Assembly: GCA_017557505.1 (NCBI GenBank)
Contig: JAFYYP010000024.1
Span: 1 to 46,014, forward strand
Length of the DNA: 46,014 bases
Source: Bacillota bacterium
GTDB lineage: Bacteria > Bacillota > Clostridia > Peptostreptococcales > Anaerovoracaceae
Direction of reading: 5' to 3'
A program made the position numbers and the translations under genes. Under the pieces are notes generated by a model. It was not told the DNA's origin. It saw only the letters and a program-made list of their open reading frames with translations, and made no database searches. Of this stretch, positions 6,916 through 15,070 are shown one piece after another; positions within the stretch are counted from its first letter, which is position 1, and the number at the start of each line of letters is the position of its first letter.

Positions 6916-7263
6916 ATGTCATTCTTTGATAATCTGAAGGAAACCGCTAAGAACCTGGGCGATAAGGCCGCCGATACCGCCGAGATCGCAAAGATCAAGA
7001 TGAAGATCAGCTCCGCTGAGAACGACATCAAGAGCGTCTACACCGCCATGGGCAAGAAGCTCTTCGAAGAGCATCCCGAATATCTCGAAAAGTTCTTTAC
7101 TGAAGAAAAGGGCAAGATCGACGAGCTGAAGGCCACGATCGCAGGCCTGAACGACAAGATCGAAGCCGTCAAGAACACCGTCGGCAAAGTCACCGACGAG
7201 GTAAAGGAAGAAGTCAAGGAAGAAGTCGAGGAAGTCAAGGACAAGATCGAAGAAGCCCTGTAG
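6916..7263 (+). CDS. small charged coiled-coil protein of unknown function
   Basis: A 115-residue cytosolic protein with no signal peptide or membrane segment. It opens with FFDNLKETAKNLGDKAAD and is predicted almost wholly helical. A central KLFEEHPEYLEKFF segment is the only non-repetitive part, and the C-terminal third is a Lys/Glu heptad-like run (repeated EEVK units). Similar short proteins in Firmicutes begin with a comparable segment and sometimes carry a C-terminal zinc ribbon, which is absent here. It has a near-perfect ribosome-binding site and extended -10 promoter and its own terminator, so it is probably well expressed. I cannot assign a function. Confidence 0.8.
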   Translation: MSFFDNLKETAKNLGDKAADTAEIAKIKMKISSAENDIKSVYTAMGKKLFEEHPEYLEKFFTEEKGKIDELKATIAGLNDKIEAVKNTVGKVTDEVKEEVKEEVEEVKDKIEEAL

Positions 7264-7278
7264 TTTCCTGAAAACACG

Positions 7279-7306
7279 AACGCCCGGCGCGAAGCCGGGC
7301 GTTTTT
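7279..7306 (+). terminator. intrinsic terminator after the coiled-coil gene
   Basis: A 10-bp GC-rich stem (7279-7288 with 7294-7303), 5-nt loop, then TTTTT. On the minus strand the following bases are moderately T-rich, so it may also end the ilvBN-proBA transcript. Confidence 0.88.
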
Positions 7307-7325
7307 CTTATGCCTGTATGTGACC

Positions 7326-8573
7326 CTACCGGATCTGGCCGTCGCCTGTGACGACGTATTTCCAGCTCGTGAGCTCCTCGAGGCCCATGGGTCCGCGGGC
7401 GTGGAGTTTCTGCGTGGAGATACCGATCTCCGCGCCGAGTCCGAACTCGAAACCGTCCGTAAACCGCGTGGACACGTTCCAGTACACGGCCGCTGTGTCG
7501 ACACTGTTCAGGAACAGCTCTGCAGTCTCCGGATTTTCCGTGACGATGCATTCGGAATGCTGCGTACCGTGCTCGTTGATGAAGTCGATGGCTTCCTGCG
7601 CGCTGCCTACGACTTTCGACGTCAGGATGAAGTCGTTGAACTCGGTGTCCCAGTCTTCCGGCGCAGCTGCCTTCGCGCGCTCGCCGAGCAGGCTGCACGT
7701 CGGTCCGTCGCCGCGGATCTCGACGTTTTTCTCCGCCAGCAGCGGAAGCGCTTCCTTCCAGAACGCGTCTGCGATGCTTTCGTGCAGCACGACGCCTTCG
7801 ATCGCGTTGCAGGTCGAAGGACGGGACACCTTCGCGTTCCAGGCGATCTTCGCCGCCATGGGAATGTCCGCCTCGCTGTCGACGTACACGTGGCAGATGC
7901 CTTCGCCCGTGCGGATGACCGGCACGGATGCCTCCTTCGTGACCGAACGGATCAGCCCTGCCCCGCCTCTGGGGATCAGGATATCGATGTACTCTTCCAG
8001 ATGCATCAGTTCCTTCGCGGTCTCGCGGCTCGTGTCGTGGATCAGCGACACCGCGTCCGCGGGCAGCCTTGCGCTTTCCAGCGCCTTTCTCATGATGCCT
8101 TCGGAGCAGATGTTCGAGCGGATGGTCTCCTTGCCGCCCCTCAAAATGCAGGCGTTTCCTGCCTTTAAGCACAGTACGGCCGCATCGACGGCCACGTTGG
8201 GACGCGATTCGAAGATCATGCCGATGACCCCGAGAGGCACCCTTCTCTGCTGTATTTTCATGCCGTTCGGCCGCGTGAATTCCTTCGTGACCACGCCGAT
8301 GGGATCGGGCAGCGCTGCCGCCTGGCGCACGCCTTCCGCGACGCCCGCAACGCGTTCCGGGGTCAGCAGCAGACGGTCGAGCATGGAACTGTTCATGCCG
8401 CCGGCCTTTGCCGCTTCGTAGTCTTCTTTATTGGCAGCCAACCACTCGTCCTGCCGCGCCTCCAGCGCGTCCGCGATCGCCAGAAGAGCCTTGTTCTTCT
8501 GCTCCGTCGTGGCCAATGCCATAGCGACAGCAGCTTTCTTCGCTGCAGCGCCTTGTCTTTCCAGATCCGTCAT
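7326..8573 (-). CDS. proA: gamma-glutamyl phosphate reductase
   Basis: Second enzyme of proline synthesis: NADPH-dependent reduction of glutamyl-5-phosphate to glutamate semialdehyde. The product is 415 aa, the standard length. The aldehyde-dehydrogenase-type catalytic cysteine is visible in the STCNAIE segment, and FESRPNVAVDA and LRGGKE motifs are intact. The frame stays open far upstream only because of base composition; the ATG at 8573 follows GGAGG (8581-8585) that overlaps the proB stop. It is the last gene of an ilvB-ilvN-proB-proA operon. Confidence 0.94.
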   Translation of the reverse strand: MTDLERQGAAAKKAAVAMALATTEQKNKALLAIADALEARQDEWLAANKEDYEAAKAGGMNSSMLDRLLLTPERVAGVAEGVRQAAALPDPIGVVTKEFTRPNGMKIQQRRVPLGVIGMIFESRPNVAVDAAVLCLKAGNACILRGGKETIRSNICSEGIMRKALESARLPADAVSLIHDTSRETAKELMHLEEYIDILIPRGGAGLIRSVTKEASVPVIRTGEGICHVYVDSEADIPMAAKIAWNAKVSRPSTCNAIEGVVLHESIADAFWKEALPLLAEKNVEIRGDGPTCSLLGERAKAAAPEDWDTEFNDFILTSKVVGSAQEAIDFINEHGTQHSECIVTENPETAELFLNSVDTAAVYWNVSTRFTDGFEFGLGAEIGISTQKLHARGPMGLEELTSWKYVVTGDGQIR

Positions 8574-8584
8574 CGCTTTGCCTC

Positions 8585-9391
8585 CTATGCATGCTTCGCG
8601 AGAAAACGCGTGCCGATGGCCTTGCCTTCCGCAATATCGTATAACTCCTGCGGACGCTTGCCGTTCGAGATCACCATGTCGCAGCCCGCGCCAGTCGCAA
8701 TCAACGCAGCGGACAGCTTCGTCGCCATGCCGCCTGTACCTCTCCACGTGCCTGCGCCGCCGGCCATGGCCAGGATATCGTCCGTGATCTCTTTCACTTC
8801 CGGCAGCAGCTTCGCGTCCGGATGGCTTCTCGGATCCGCGTCGTACAGCCCGTCGATATCGCTGAACAGCACGAGCAGGTCCGCTTCGCACAGCTTCGCC
8901 ACGATGGCTGAAAGCGTATCGTTGTCGCCCAGCACCTTGTGCTGGCCCGTTTCGATCTCCGCAGACGATACCGAGTCGTTTTCGTTGACGACGGGGATGA
9001 CGCCCATCTCTAAAAGCGCCGAGAACGTCGCTCTTAAGTGAGCCGCCCTGTCTTCGTCCGCCACGTCGGTGTCCGTCAGCAGGATCTGCGCCGTATTCGT
9101 ATTGTATTCCGCGAACAGCTTGTCGTAGATGTGCATCATACTGCACTGGCCGACCGCAGCCGCAGCTTGCTTGAAGCGCAGTTCCTTCGGCCGCTCGGGC
9201 AGACCCAGCTTGGCCGTACCGACCGCAATGGCTCCCGAGCTGACCAGGATCATCTCGTTGCCTTCGCCTTTCAGATCCGCCATGGCCCGCACGAGGCGCT
9301 CCATGCTGCGCAGATCCAGGTCGCCGCTCTCGTGGGTCAGCGTGGACGTGCCTACTTTTACGACAATTCTCTGTTTTCCCTGTTCTTTCAT
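8585..9391 (-). CDS. proB: glutamate 5-kinase, short form without PUA domain
   Basis: First enzyme of proline synthesis: ATP-dependent phosphorylation of glutamate, normally feedback-inhibited by proline. The amino-acid-kinase fold is complete (VKVGTSTL near the N-terminus, NENDSV, GTGGMATK), but the protein is 268 residues and stops after the kinase domain, lacking the C-terminal PUA domain found in E. coli ProB (367 aa). Such short forms are known in other bacteria. The start ATG has a modest AGGAAA. It lies 21 bp after ilvN and 11 bp before proA. Confidence 0.93.
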   Translation of the reverse strand: MKEQGKQRIVVKVGTSTLTHESGDLDLRSMERLVRAMADLKGEGNEMILVSSGAIAVGTAKLGLPERPKELRFKQAAAAVGQCSMMHIYDKLFAEYNTNTAQILLTDTDVADEDRAAHLRATFSALLEMGVIPVVNENDSVSSAEIETGQHKVLGDNDTLSAIVAKLCEADLLVLFSDIDGLYDADPRSHPDAKLLPEVKEITDDILAMAGGAGTWRGTGGMATKLSAALIATGAGCDMVISNGKRPQELYDIAEGKAIGTRFLAKHA

Positions 9392-9412
9392 AGTCTTGAT
9401 TTCCTGCCAAAG

Positions 9413-9988
9413 TTAACGGGTGTTCTTGCCGTAGTTGAACTCGTCCCGTTCCTTGGTCTGTTCGTCGATGGTATAACTGCCGCGCTCCATGGCGATCATG
9501 CCGGTCCGCGCCATCTCGATGATGCCGAACGGTTCCAGCATGCCGCGCACCGCGTCGATCTTCGTCTCGTCGCCGATGACCGAGATCGTCAGCGTTTCGT
9601 GCGATACGTCGATGACGGAGCCGCGGAAGATGTTCGCGATCTGGATGATCTCGTTTCGCTCTTCGCTCGTGCTCGCGTTCAGCTTGAACAGCGCGAGCTG
9701 ACGGCGTATCGTGTGCTCTTTGGTCAGCAGTTTGACCGAATGCACCGGCACCATCTTGTTCAGCTGCGCGATCATGCGGTTCGTGTGGTTGTCGTTCGCG
9801 ATCACTTCGATCGTGATGCGCGTGACCCCGGGATCGAGCACGGTGTCCGCGGCGAACGATTCGATGTTGTAGCCGTTGCGCGTGAACAGACGCGCGATCT
9901 GCGACAGCACGCCCGGCTTGTTGTCTACAAGCACGGACAGCGTACGGCGCTCTTCTTTGCCCACTTCGGGGATCCTGTTGTTCATCAT
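9413..9988 (-). CDS. ilvN: acetolactate synthase small (regulatory) subunit
   Basis: Regulatory partner of IlvB, conferring valine feedback inhibition and raising activity. The 191-residue protein starts, after a short lead, with an ACT domain (TLSVLVDNKPGVLSQIARLF, residues 16-35) and has the usual C-terminal ACT-like half, so it is the long form (also named ilvH in many genomes). Two adjacent ATGs are possible (9988 and 9985); GGGGAGGG upstream favours the first. It starts 15 bp after the ilvB stop and is in the same operon. Confidence 0.92.
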   Translation of the reverse strand: MMNNRIPEVGKEERRTLSVLVDNKPGVLSQIARLFTRNGYNIESFAADTVLDPGVTRITIEVIANDNHTNRMIAQLNKMVPVHSVKLLTKEHTIRRQLALFKLNASTSEERNEIIQIANIFRGSVIDVSHETLTISVIGDETKIDAVRGMLEPFGIIEMARTGMIAMERGSYTIDEQTKERDEFNYGKNTR

Positions 9989-10003
9989 TTCCGTACCCTC
10001 CCC

Positions 10004-11722
10004 TTAGTTCAGCATGAATTCCGTGATGTGCGTGCCGCCGTTCACCATCGGACGGACCAGTTCGGACTGGGCAACCGCACAGTCGACGACGTAGCCGCGG
10101 CCTTCCTTGGCCTCTTCCATGGCGTCCGCGATGGCTTCCTTCAGTTCTTCCACGTTCGTGACCCGGCGGCCCTTCAGCCCATAAGCTTCTGCCAGTTTCA
10201 CGAAGTCGGGCCCTCTGTCGAGGATAGTCGAACTGTAACGGCCGTCGTACATCAGTTCCTGCCACTGGCGCACCATGCCGAGACAGCCGTTGTTGAAGAT
10301 GAACGTGATGATGGGCAGTTTATAGTATTCCTCCGTCGCCAGTTCGTTGCAGTTCATGCGGAACGAGCCGTCGCCGGTGATGTGGATGACGCATTTGTCG
10401 GGGTTGCCGACCTTGCCGCCGATGGCAGCACCGAGGCCGAAGCCCATGGAGCCGAAACCGCCGGACGTCAGCAACTGTCCGGGATAGGTAAAGTGGAAAT
10501 GCTGGATGGCCCACATCTGATGTTCGCCTACGTCCGTCGCGACGATCGTGTCCTCCGGCACCATGGCGCCGATAGTGGACAGGATCTGCTTCGGGGTCAT
10601 CGCGTTCGGGTTCTCGTCGTATTCGGTCTCCGTCGGGAACGAGAACACGTAATCCTTCCACTGGCTGTGATCGTACTGCGGGATCTTCTCGATCAGCTGT
10701 TCGAGCACCATCTTCGCGTCGCCGATGATGTGATGATCCGTCTGGACATTCTTGTCGATCTCGGCGCGGTCCACGTCGATATGCACGATCTTCGCGTCTC
10801 TGGCGAACGTCGCCGGCCGCAGCGCCACTCTGTCGGAGAAGCGCGTACCGACCGCGATCAGCAGGTCGCAGCCATCCACAGCGCGGTTCGAAGCCTGTGA
10901 CCCGTGCATGCCGATCATGCCGGTGGAGAGCGGGTCGTCGCCGGGCATGGAGCCGCCGCCCATCAGCGTGATGGCGACCGGCGCGTCCAGCTTTCTGGCA
11001 AAGGCGCGGAACTCTTCGTGCGCCCTGCTGCGCGTGACGCCGCCGCCACAGATCAGCATGGGCTTCTTCGACTCGGCGATCATGTCGACGAGGATGTCGA
11101 TATCTTCCTTATCCGGTTCGAACAGCCGCAGGCTGGACGTGTGCGCTCTCTTTAAAAGGCCTGCCAGTGCACCTCTGGTGCCGTGCTGTTCGCGGGGCAG
11201 ATAATCGTATTCGCATTTCTGGCTCGTGACGTCCTTCAGGATATCGATGAGCACGGGACCCGGGCGGCCGGAACGTGCCAGCGCAAAGGCCTCGCGCACA
11301 GTATCCGCCAGTTCATCCACGCTGCGGATCATGAACGTGGACTTCGTAATAGGCATCATGATGCCGATGACGTCCGCCTCCTGGAACGCGTCCTTGCCCA
11401 GCTGGCTCGCGCTCACGTTGCAGGTGATCGCGACCACCGGGGACGAATCCAGGTGCGCCGTCGCGATGCCTGTCGTCAGGTTCGTCGCGCCCGGTCCGGA
11501 CGTCGCCAGGCATACGCCCACCTTGCCGGTGGATCTCGCGTAGCCGTCCGCCGCGTGGGCAGCGCCCTGTTCGTGGCTCGTCAGATAGTGCTTGATCTTG
11601 TCAGAATACTTGTACAGTTCGTCATAGACATTCAGGTTCGTCCCGCCGGGATACCCGAACACCGTGTCGACGCCTTGCTCCAGCAGACACTCCATGAGGA
11701 TCTGCGCGCCGGTCATTACCAT
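10004..11722 (-). CDS. ilvB: acetolactate synthase large (catalytic) subunit
   Basis: Thiamine-diphosphate enzyme that condenses two pyruvates to acetolactate (or pyruvate with 2-oxobutyrate), the first common step of valine, leucine and isoleucine synthesis. The 572 residues contain the FGYPGG start of the PYR domain, the conserved catalytic glutamate in TSHEQGAAHAADGYAR, and the ThDP motif GDGSFRMN...NN. The longest frame begins with a TTG at 11728, but that lies only 3 nt from AAGGAG; the ATG at 11722 has 8-nt spacing and is chosen. It heads the ilvBN-proBA operon, preceded by a consensus promoter and a hairpin leader. Confidence 0.94.
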   Translation of the reverse strand: MVMTGAQILMECLLEQGVDTVFGYPGGTNLNVYDELYKYSDKIKHYLTSHEQGAAHAADGYARSTGKVGVCLATSGPGATNLTTGIATAHLDSSPVVAITCNVSASQLGKDAFQEADVIGIMMPITKSTFMIRSVDELADTVREAFALARSGRPGPVLIDILKDVTSQKCEYDYLPREQHGTRGALAGLLKRAHTSSLRLFEPDKEDIDILVDMIAESKKPMLICGGGVTRSRAHEEFRAFARKLDAPVAITLMGGGSMPGDDPLSTGMIGMHGSQASNRAVDGCDLLIAVGTRFSDRVALRPATFARDAKIVHIDVDRAEIDKNVQTDHHIIGDAKMVLEQLIEKIPQYDHSQWKDYVFSFPTETEYDENPNAMTPKQILSTIGAMVPEDTIVATDVGEHQMWAIQHFHFTYPGQLLTSGGFGSMGFGLGAAIGGKVGNPDKCVIHITGDGSFRMNCNELATEEYYKLPIITFIFNNGCLGMVRQWQELMYDGRYSSTILDRGPDFVKLAEAYGLKGRRVTNVEELKEAIADAMEEAKEGRGYVVDCAVAQSELVRPMVNGGTHITEFMLN

Positions 11723-11734
11723 GGTCAAAACTCC

Positions 11735-11773
11735 TTAAAAACAAACGGCGGAAGACCTATAAGGCTTTCCGCC
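11735..11773 (-). terminator. terminator-like hairpin in the ilvB leader (possible attenuator)
   Basis: Minus-strand stem GGCGGAA/TTCCGCC (11773-11767 with 11753-11747), with weaker inner pairs, is followed by GTTTGTTTTT and then directly by the ilvB AAGGAG. The hairpin lies between the promoter and the start codon, where an intrinsic terminator would act as an attenuator. A six-codon ATG-to-TAG frame (11777-11757) enters the stem but is not rich in branched-chain codons. Confidence 0.55.
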
Positions 11774-11787
11774 CCATATTAAATTTC

Positions 11788-11817
11788 ATTGTACGCTTTA
11801 ACGGGTAGAAGTGTCAA
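11788..11817 (-). promoter_or_regulatory. consensus promoter of the ilvBN-proBA operon
   Basis: Minus-strand TTGACA (11817-11812), 18-bp spacer, TACAAT (11793-11788). The leader to the ilvB ATG is about 60 nt. It is back-to-back with the divergent promoter at 11822. Confidence 0.75.
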
Positions 11818-11821
11818 GCGA

Positions 11822-11850
11822 TTGCAGAGAAAAGCAGGACAAGGTATAAT
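11822..11850 (+). promoter_or_regulatory. promoter of the alpha/beta hydrolase gene
   Basis: TTGCAG (11822-11827), 17-bp spacer, TATAAT (11845-11850). The two divergent -35 boxes at this locus are only 4 bp apart. Confidence 0.65.
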
Positions 11851-11877
11851 AGGAAAGACAGAGAAGGAGACACACGC

Positions 11878-12831
11878 ATGAAGAAAAAGACCAAGATCAT
11901 TCTGACTTCCGTCGCGGCGACTTCCGTCTGCTCCGGCATCCTGGCCGGACTGTACGCAACGTACCGCATGGCCTTTCATTCCCCGAAGGGCAATCAGAAC
12001 GACGATTTCGAATACCGGTTCACCGACCAGACGAGGCCGATGTCCTATAAGATCTTCCGCATCATCGGCGAGATGCACGCCAAAGAATACGAGCGGGTAA
12101 GCATCACGTCCTTCGACGGACTGAAGCTCGCCGGCCGTTATTATGAAGTAAAGCCGGGCGCACCTCTTTGCATCTGCGTTCACGGCTACCGCGGCACGCC
12201 TGCCAGAGATTTCTGCGGCGGCGCCCCGATGCTGATGGAGATGGGCTACAACGTGCTGGCCATCGAACAGCGCGGCACGGGCGAAAGCGAGGGCCACACC
12301 ATCACGTTCGGCGTGCGCGAGAGCAAGGACGTCAAGGGCTGGGTGGACTATGCAGTCCGCCGTTTCGGCAGCGATATCAAGATCTGCCTCATCGGCATCT
12401 CCATGGGCGGTACGTCCGTGCTGATGGCTGCGGCGGAAGACCTGCCGGATAACGTAAAAGGCATCTCGGCAGACTGCCCGTTCGATTCCCCCATCGCCAT
12501 CATCAAGAACGTCGGTGCCAAGAATCTGCACATTCCGGGCTTTATCGCCGGTGCCGGCGCAAGGCTTTCCGCCCTGCTGTTCGGCCACTTCCGCCTCGGC
12601 AAGATGACCGCAGCCGACGGCGCAGCAGCATCGAAAGTGCCCATCCTGCTGATCCACGGCGAAGAAGACCGTTTCGTACCCGAGTACATGAGCCGCCGCA
12701 TCGCGGAGGCGAATCCCGAAATGGTGACCCGGGTCACGTTCCCCGGCGCAGGCCACGGCATCAGCTACCTTGTGGACGAGGAACGCTACAAGAAGATCAC
12801 GGGAGATTTCCTGCAGAAGATCTTCGCATAA
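11878..12831 (+). CDS. membrane-anchored alpha/beta hydrolase
   Basis: A 317-residue serine hydrolase of the alpha/beta fold, with an N-terminal hydrophobic segment (residues 8-28) acting as signal anchor, so the catalytic domain is probably outside the membrane. The triad is visible: Ser 175 in GISMGG, the Asp in GEEDRFV and the His in GAGHGIS; the oxyanion-side HGYRGTP is also present. The closest family type is the YqkD/BEM46-like extracytoplasmic hydrolases; substrate unknown. The ATG follows AAGGAGA. The gene is monocistronic, between a promoter and a shared terminator. Confidence 0.85.
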   Translation: MKKKTKIILTSVAATSVCSGILAGLYATYRMAFHSPKGNQNDDFEYRFTDQTRPMSYKIFRIIGEMHAKEYERVSITSFDGLKLAGRYYEVKPGAPLCICVHGYRGTPARDFCGGAPMLMEMGYNVLAIEQRGTGESEGHTITFGVRESKDVKGWVDYAVRRFGSDIKICLIGISMGGTSVLMAAAEDLPDNVKGISADCPFDSPIAIIKNVGAKNLHIPGFIAGAGARLSALLFGHFRLGKMTAADGAAASKVPILLIHGEEDRFVPEYMSRRIAEANPEMVTRVTFPGAGHGISYLVDEERYKKITGDFLQKIFA

Positions 12832-12837
12832 GCACAC

Positions 12838-12873
12838 AAAAAGACTGCAGGTCCGCCCTGCAGTCTTTTTTTT
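12838..12873 (+). terminator. bidirectional terminator between convergent genes
   Basis: A 13-bp perfect stem (12838-12850 with 12858-12870) with a 7-nt loop, flanked by A and T runs. It can end both the hydrolase gene (plus) and the AbgB-like gene (minus). Confidence 0.9.
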
Positions 12874-12877
12874 GCCT

Positions 12878-14320
12878 CTAATACTTTCCGATCGGGGGCT
12901 GCGCGTATTCCGGCAGCGGACAGACGTATTTCCCGCCGTTCTTGCGCAGCAGTTCCGCCTTTGCCTGCTCGATCAGCTTCGGCTGATCCATCGTACGCAC
13001 CGTCGCCAGCGCCAGCGCCTTGGCGGCCACCAGCATGCCCTTGTCGCCGATGGAACTGTTGGAAAACGCCACGTTCTGCCAGCTGTGACCCACGTTGCCT
13101 ACGCAGGCCGTCGCCACGTGGATATTGACTGTAGGCGTTGCGTAACCCACGTCGCCTACGTCCGTCGAACCGGACTGATAACCGGTCTCCTTCGGATCGA
13201 AGGGATGGATCTCGGAATCCAGCGGCCTGGCCAGGATCTCCTGCACGCGTTCATAGCCGTAGATCTCTTCGACTGTCTCCGCGATCGTCTTCTGGATCGG
13301 TTTCGGATACGTCCGGATGAAATCCGCCGCCAGCTTGTACTCTTCTGCCGTCCACTGGGGAGCACCGACTTCCTGCAGGCACTCGTCCGCCAGGGCAGCC
13401 AGCGTCTTGTTCGGCACGTAATCCGAGAATGCCATGGTCACTTCGTATTCCATCCGCGTTTCCGTCATCAGCGCGGCGCCTTTCGCGATGTTCACGACCC
13501 GGGCAAACAGTTCCTTCACCTGCGCCACCTTCGGCGCGCGCACCTCGTATTTAATGACCGCGTGAGCCGGCACCACGTTGGGCTGGGACCCGCCCGCATC
13601 CGAATAGGCGTAGTGCACGCGGGCCTGGTCGATCATGTGCTCCCGCAGGTAGTTGACTCCCACGTTCATCAGTTCCGCTGCGTCCAGTGCGCTTCTGCCC
13701 AGTTCCGGCGCGCCGCCCGCATGGGAGGCGATGCCGTCGAACGTGAAATTGGCGCCCATGATGGCGACAGATCCCTTGGAGGGTACTTCGTTCAGAAAAG
13801 CAGGATGCCACGAATAGGCAAAGTCCACGTTGTCGAAATATCCGGCCCGCGCGATAAACTGCTTGGAACCGGCCCCTTCTTCCGCCGGGCAGCCGAAATA
13901 GATGATCGTTCCGTCCTTGCCGGTCTTCTGCAGATATTCTTTCACCGCGATCGCTGCAGCTGCGCCGCCTGCCCCCAGCAGGTTGTGGCCGCACCCATGA
14001 CCCGGCGCGCCTGCGCACATGGGTTTTCTTTCCGTGGTCCCGGCTGTCTGGCTGAGCTCTGCCAGCGCGTCGTACTCGCCGAGGATCGCTGCCACAGGTT
14101 TACCTGCCCCGCTCATGAACGTCGCCGTAAAAGCGGTCGGGATATCCCCAATGCCCGTTTCGATCGCAAACCCTTCGCTGGCCAGCGCCTGCTGCAGAGC
14201 GGCGGCAGATCTCTCTTCTTCGTAAGCCAGTTCCGCATAGCCCCAGATCTCCCGGGCAAGCGTTTTGATGCGGTCCGCCTTGGCGTCGATCACCTGCGAT
14301 AAAAAATCCAACTCGTTCAT
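12878..14320 (-). CDS. M20-family amidohydrolase, AbgB-like
   Basis: Metal-dependent amidase of peptidase family M20D, 480 residues, most like p-aminobenzoyl-glutamate hydrolase subunit B (AbgB) in length and motifs: GEYDAL, GHGCGHNLLG for metal binding, CPAEEGAGSK for the catalytic glutamates, and a late GSTDVGDV segment. It releases an amino acid from an N-acyl or aminobenzoyl conjugate. A GTG at 14335 opens the frame, but the ATG at 14320 has GGAG at 9-nt spacing. It follows the three genes of an amino-acid ABC importer, separated from the ATPase stop by 15 bp, suggesting that the importer brings in its substrate. No AbgA partner is adjacent, so the true substrate is uncertain. Confidence 0.87.
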   Translation of the reverse strand: MNELDFLSQVIDAKADRIKTLAREIWGYAELAYEEERSAAALQQALASEGFAIETGIGDIPTAFTATFMSGAGKPVAAILGEYDALAELSQTAGTTERKPMCAGAPGHGCGHNLLGAGGAAAAIAVKEYLQKTGKDGTIIYFGCPAEEGAGSKQFIARAGYFDNVDFAYSWHPAFLNEVPSKGSVAIMGANFTFDGIASHAGGAPELGRSALDAAELMNVGVNYLREHMIDQARVHYAYSDAGGSQPNVVPAHAVIKYEVRAPKVAQVKELFARVVNIAKGAALMTETRMEYEVTMAFSDYVPNKTLAALADECLQEVGAPQWTAEEYKLAADFIRTYPKPIQKTIAETVEEIYGYERVQEILARPLDSEIHPFDPKETGYQSGSTDVGDVGYATPTVNIHVATACVGNVGHSWQNVAFSNSSIGDKGMLVAAKALALATVRTMDQPKLIEQAKAELLRKNGGKYVCPLPEYAQPPIGKY

Positions 14321-14335
14321 ATCTGAATACTCCAC

Positions 14336-15070
14336 TTACAACACTTTGCTCAGGAATTCCATGGCGCGGGGGCTCGCAGGGCTGGAGAAGAAGCTCTCGG
14401 GATCTCCTTCTTCCTGGATGATGCCCTCGTCGATAAACAAGATGCGGTCGGACACCTCCCGCGCGAAGCCCATCTCATGGGTAACGTTCAGGATGGTCAT
14501 ACCGCTCCTGGCCAGGTCCGCGATGACGTTCAGCACTTCCTTGACCATTTCCGGATCCAGGGCGCTGGTCGGTTCATCGAACAGCATCACTTCCGGTTCC
14601 ATGGCCAGCGCGCGCACGATAGCGAGACGCTGCTTCTGGCCGCCGGAAAGCTGGCGCGGATACACGTCGCGCTTATCGAGCAATCCGACGCGGATCAGCA
14701 GCTCTTCCGCCTTCTTTTCCGCTTCTTTCTGCGGGATCTTTTTCTCGAGGACAGGCGTGAGCGTGATATTCTGCAGCACGGTCAGATGCGGGAACACGTT
14801 GAAGTTCTGGAATACCATGCCGATCTTCTGGCGATACAGCGAGATCCGCTTGCCCGCCTTCATGATATCTTCGCCTTTGAAAAAGATCTGTCCGCCTGTC
14901 GGTTCTTCGAGACGGTTCAGGCAGCGCAGGAACGTGCTTTTGCCGCTGCCGGAAGGACCGATGATCGATACGACCTCGCCCGGCGCGACGTCCGTGGAGA
15001 TGCCTTTCAGTACGTGAACGTCCCCGAAACTCTTGTACAGGTCCTTGACGGAGATGATAGGTTCAATCAC
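14336..15070 (-). CDS. polar amino-acid ABC transporter ATP-binding protein
   Basis: A 244-residue ATPase of the GlnQ/HisP type. Walker A is GPSGSGKST (residues 38-46), followed by the Q-loop, LSGGQKQR signature, Walker B ([10 protein letters not shown]) and switch His (THEMGFA). It energises the importer formed with the permease and binding protein encoded just upstream. The start is GTG, overlapping the permease stop by 8 bp, which implies coupled translation; a GAGG lies about 10 nt upstream. Substrate class (polar amino acid) is from family similarity. Confidence 0.92.
   Translation of the reverse strand: MIEPIISVKDLYKSFGDVHVLKGISTDVAPGEVVSIIGPSGSGKSTFLRCLNRLEEPTGGQIFFKGEDIMKAGKRISLYRQKIGMVFQNFNVFPHLTVLQNITLTPVLEKKIPQKEAEKKAEELLIRVGLLDKRDVYPRQLSGGQKQRLAIVRALAMEPEVMLFDEPTSALDPEMVKEVLNVIADLARSGMTILNVTHEMGFAREVSDRILFIDEGIIQEEGDPESFFSSPASPRAMEFLSKVL

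Noticed and set aside
7019-8172. minus-strand open frame across the coiled-coil gene and proA
   Set aside because: Out of frame with proA and antisense to a gene with a strong ribosome-binding site and promoter.
7326-10265. 979-codon open frame on minus through proA and beyond
   Set aside because: Only the proA part (to 8573) is a real protein. The rest runs out of frame through proB, ilvN and ilvB and is an effect of GC-rich codon usage.
9038-10900. 620-codon open frame on plus opposite ilvBN/proB
   Set aside because: Antisense shadow of three well-recognised genes; it crosses their boundaries and has no domain.
11757-11777. six-codon ilvB leader frame as a classic branched-chain leader peptide
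   Set aside because: It has only one leucine codon and no ribosome-binding site, so it does not fit the usual attenuation model; kept only as a remark.
12770-14302. 510-codon open frame on plus opposite the AbgB-like gene
   Set aside because: Crosses a bidirectional terminator and mirrors an intact M20 amidohydrolase.
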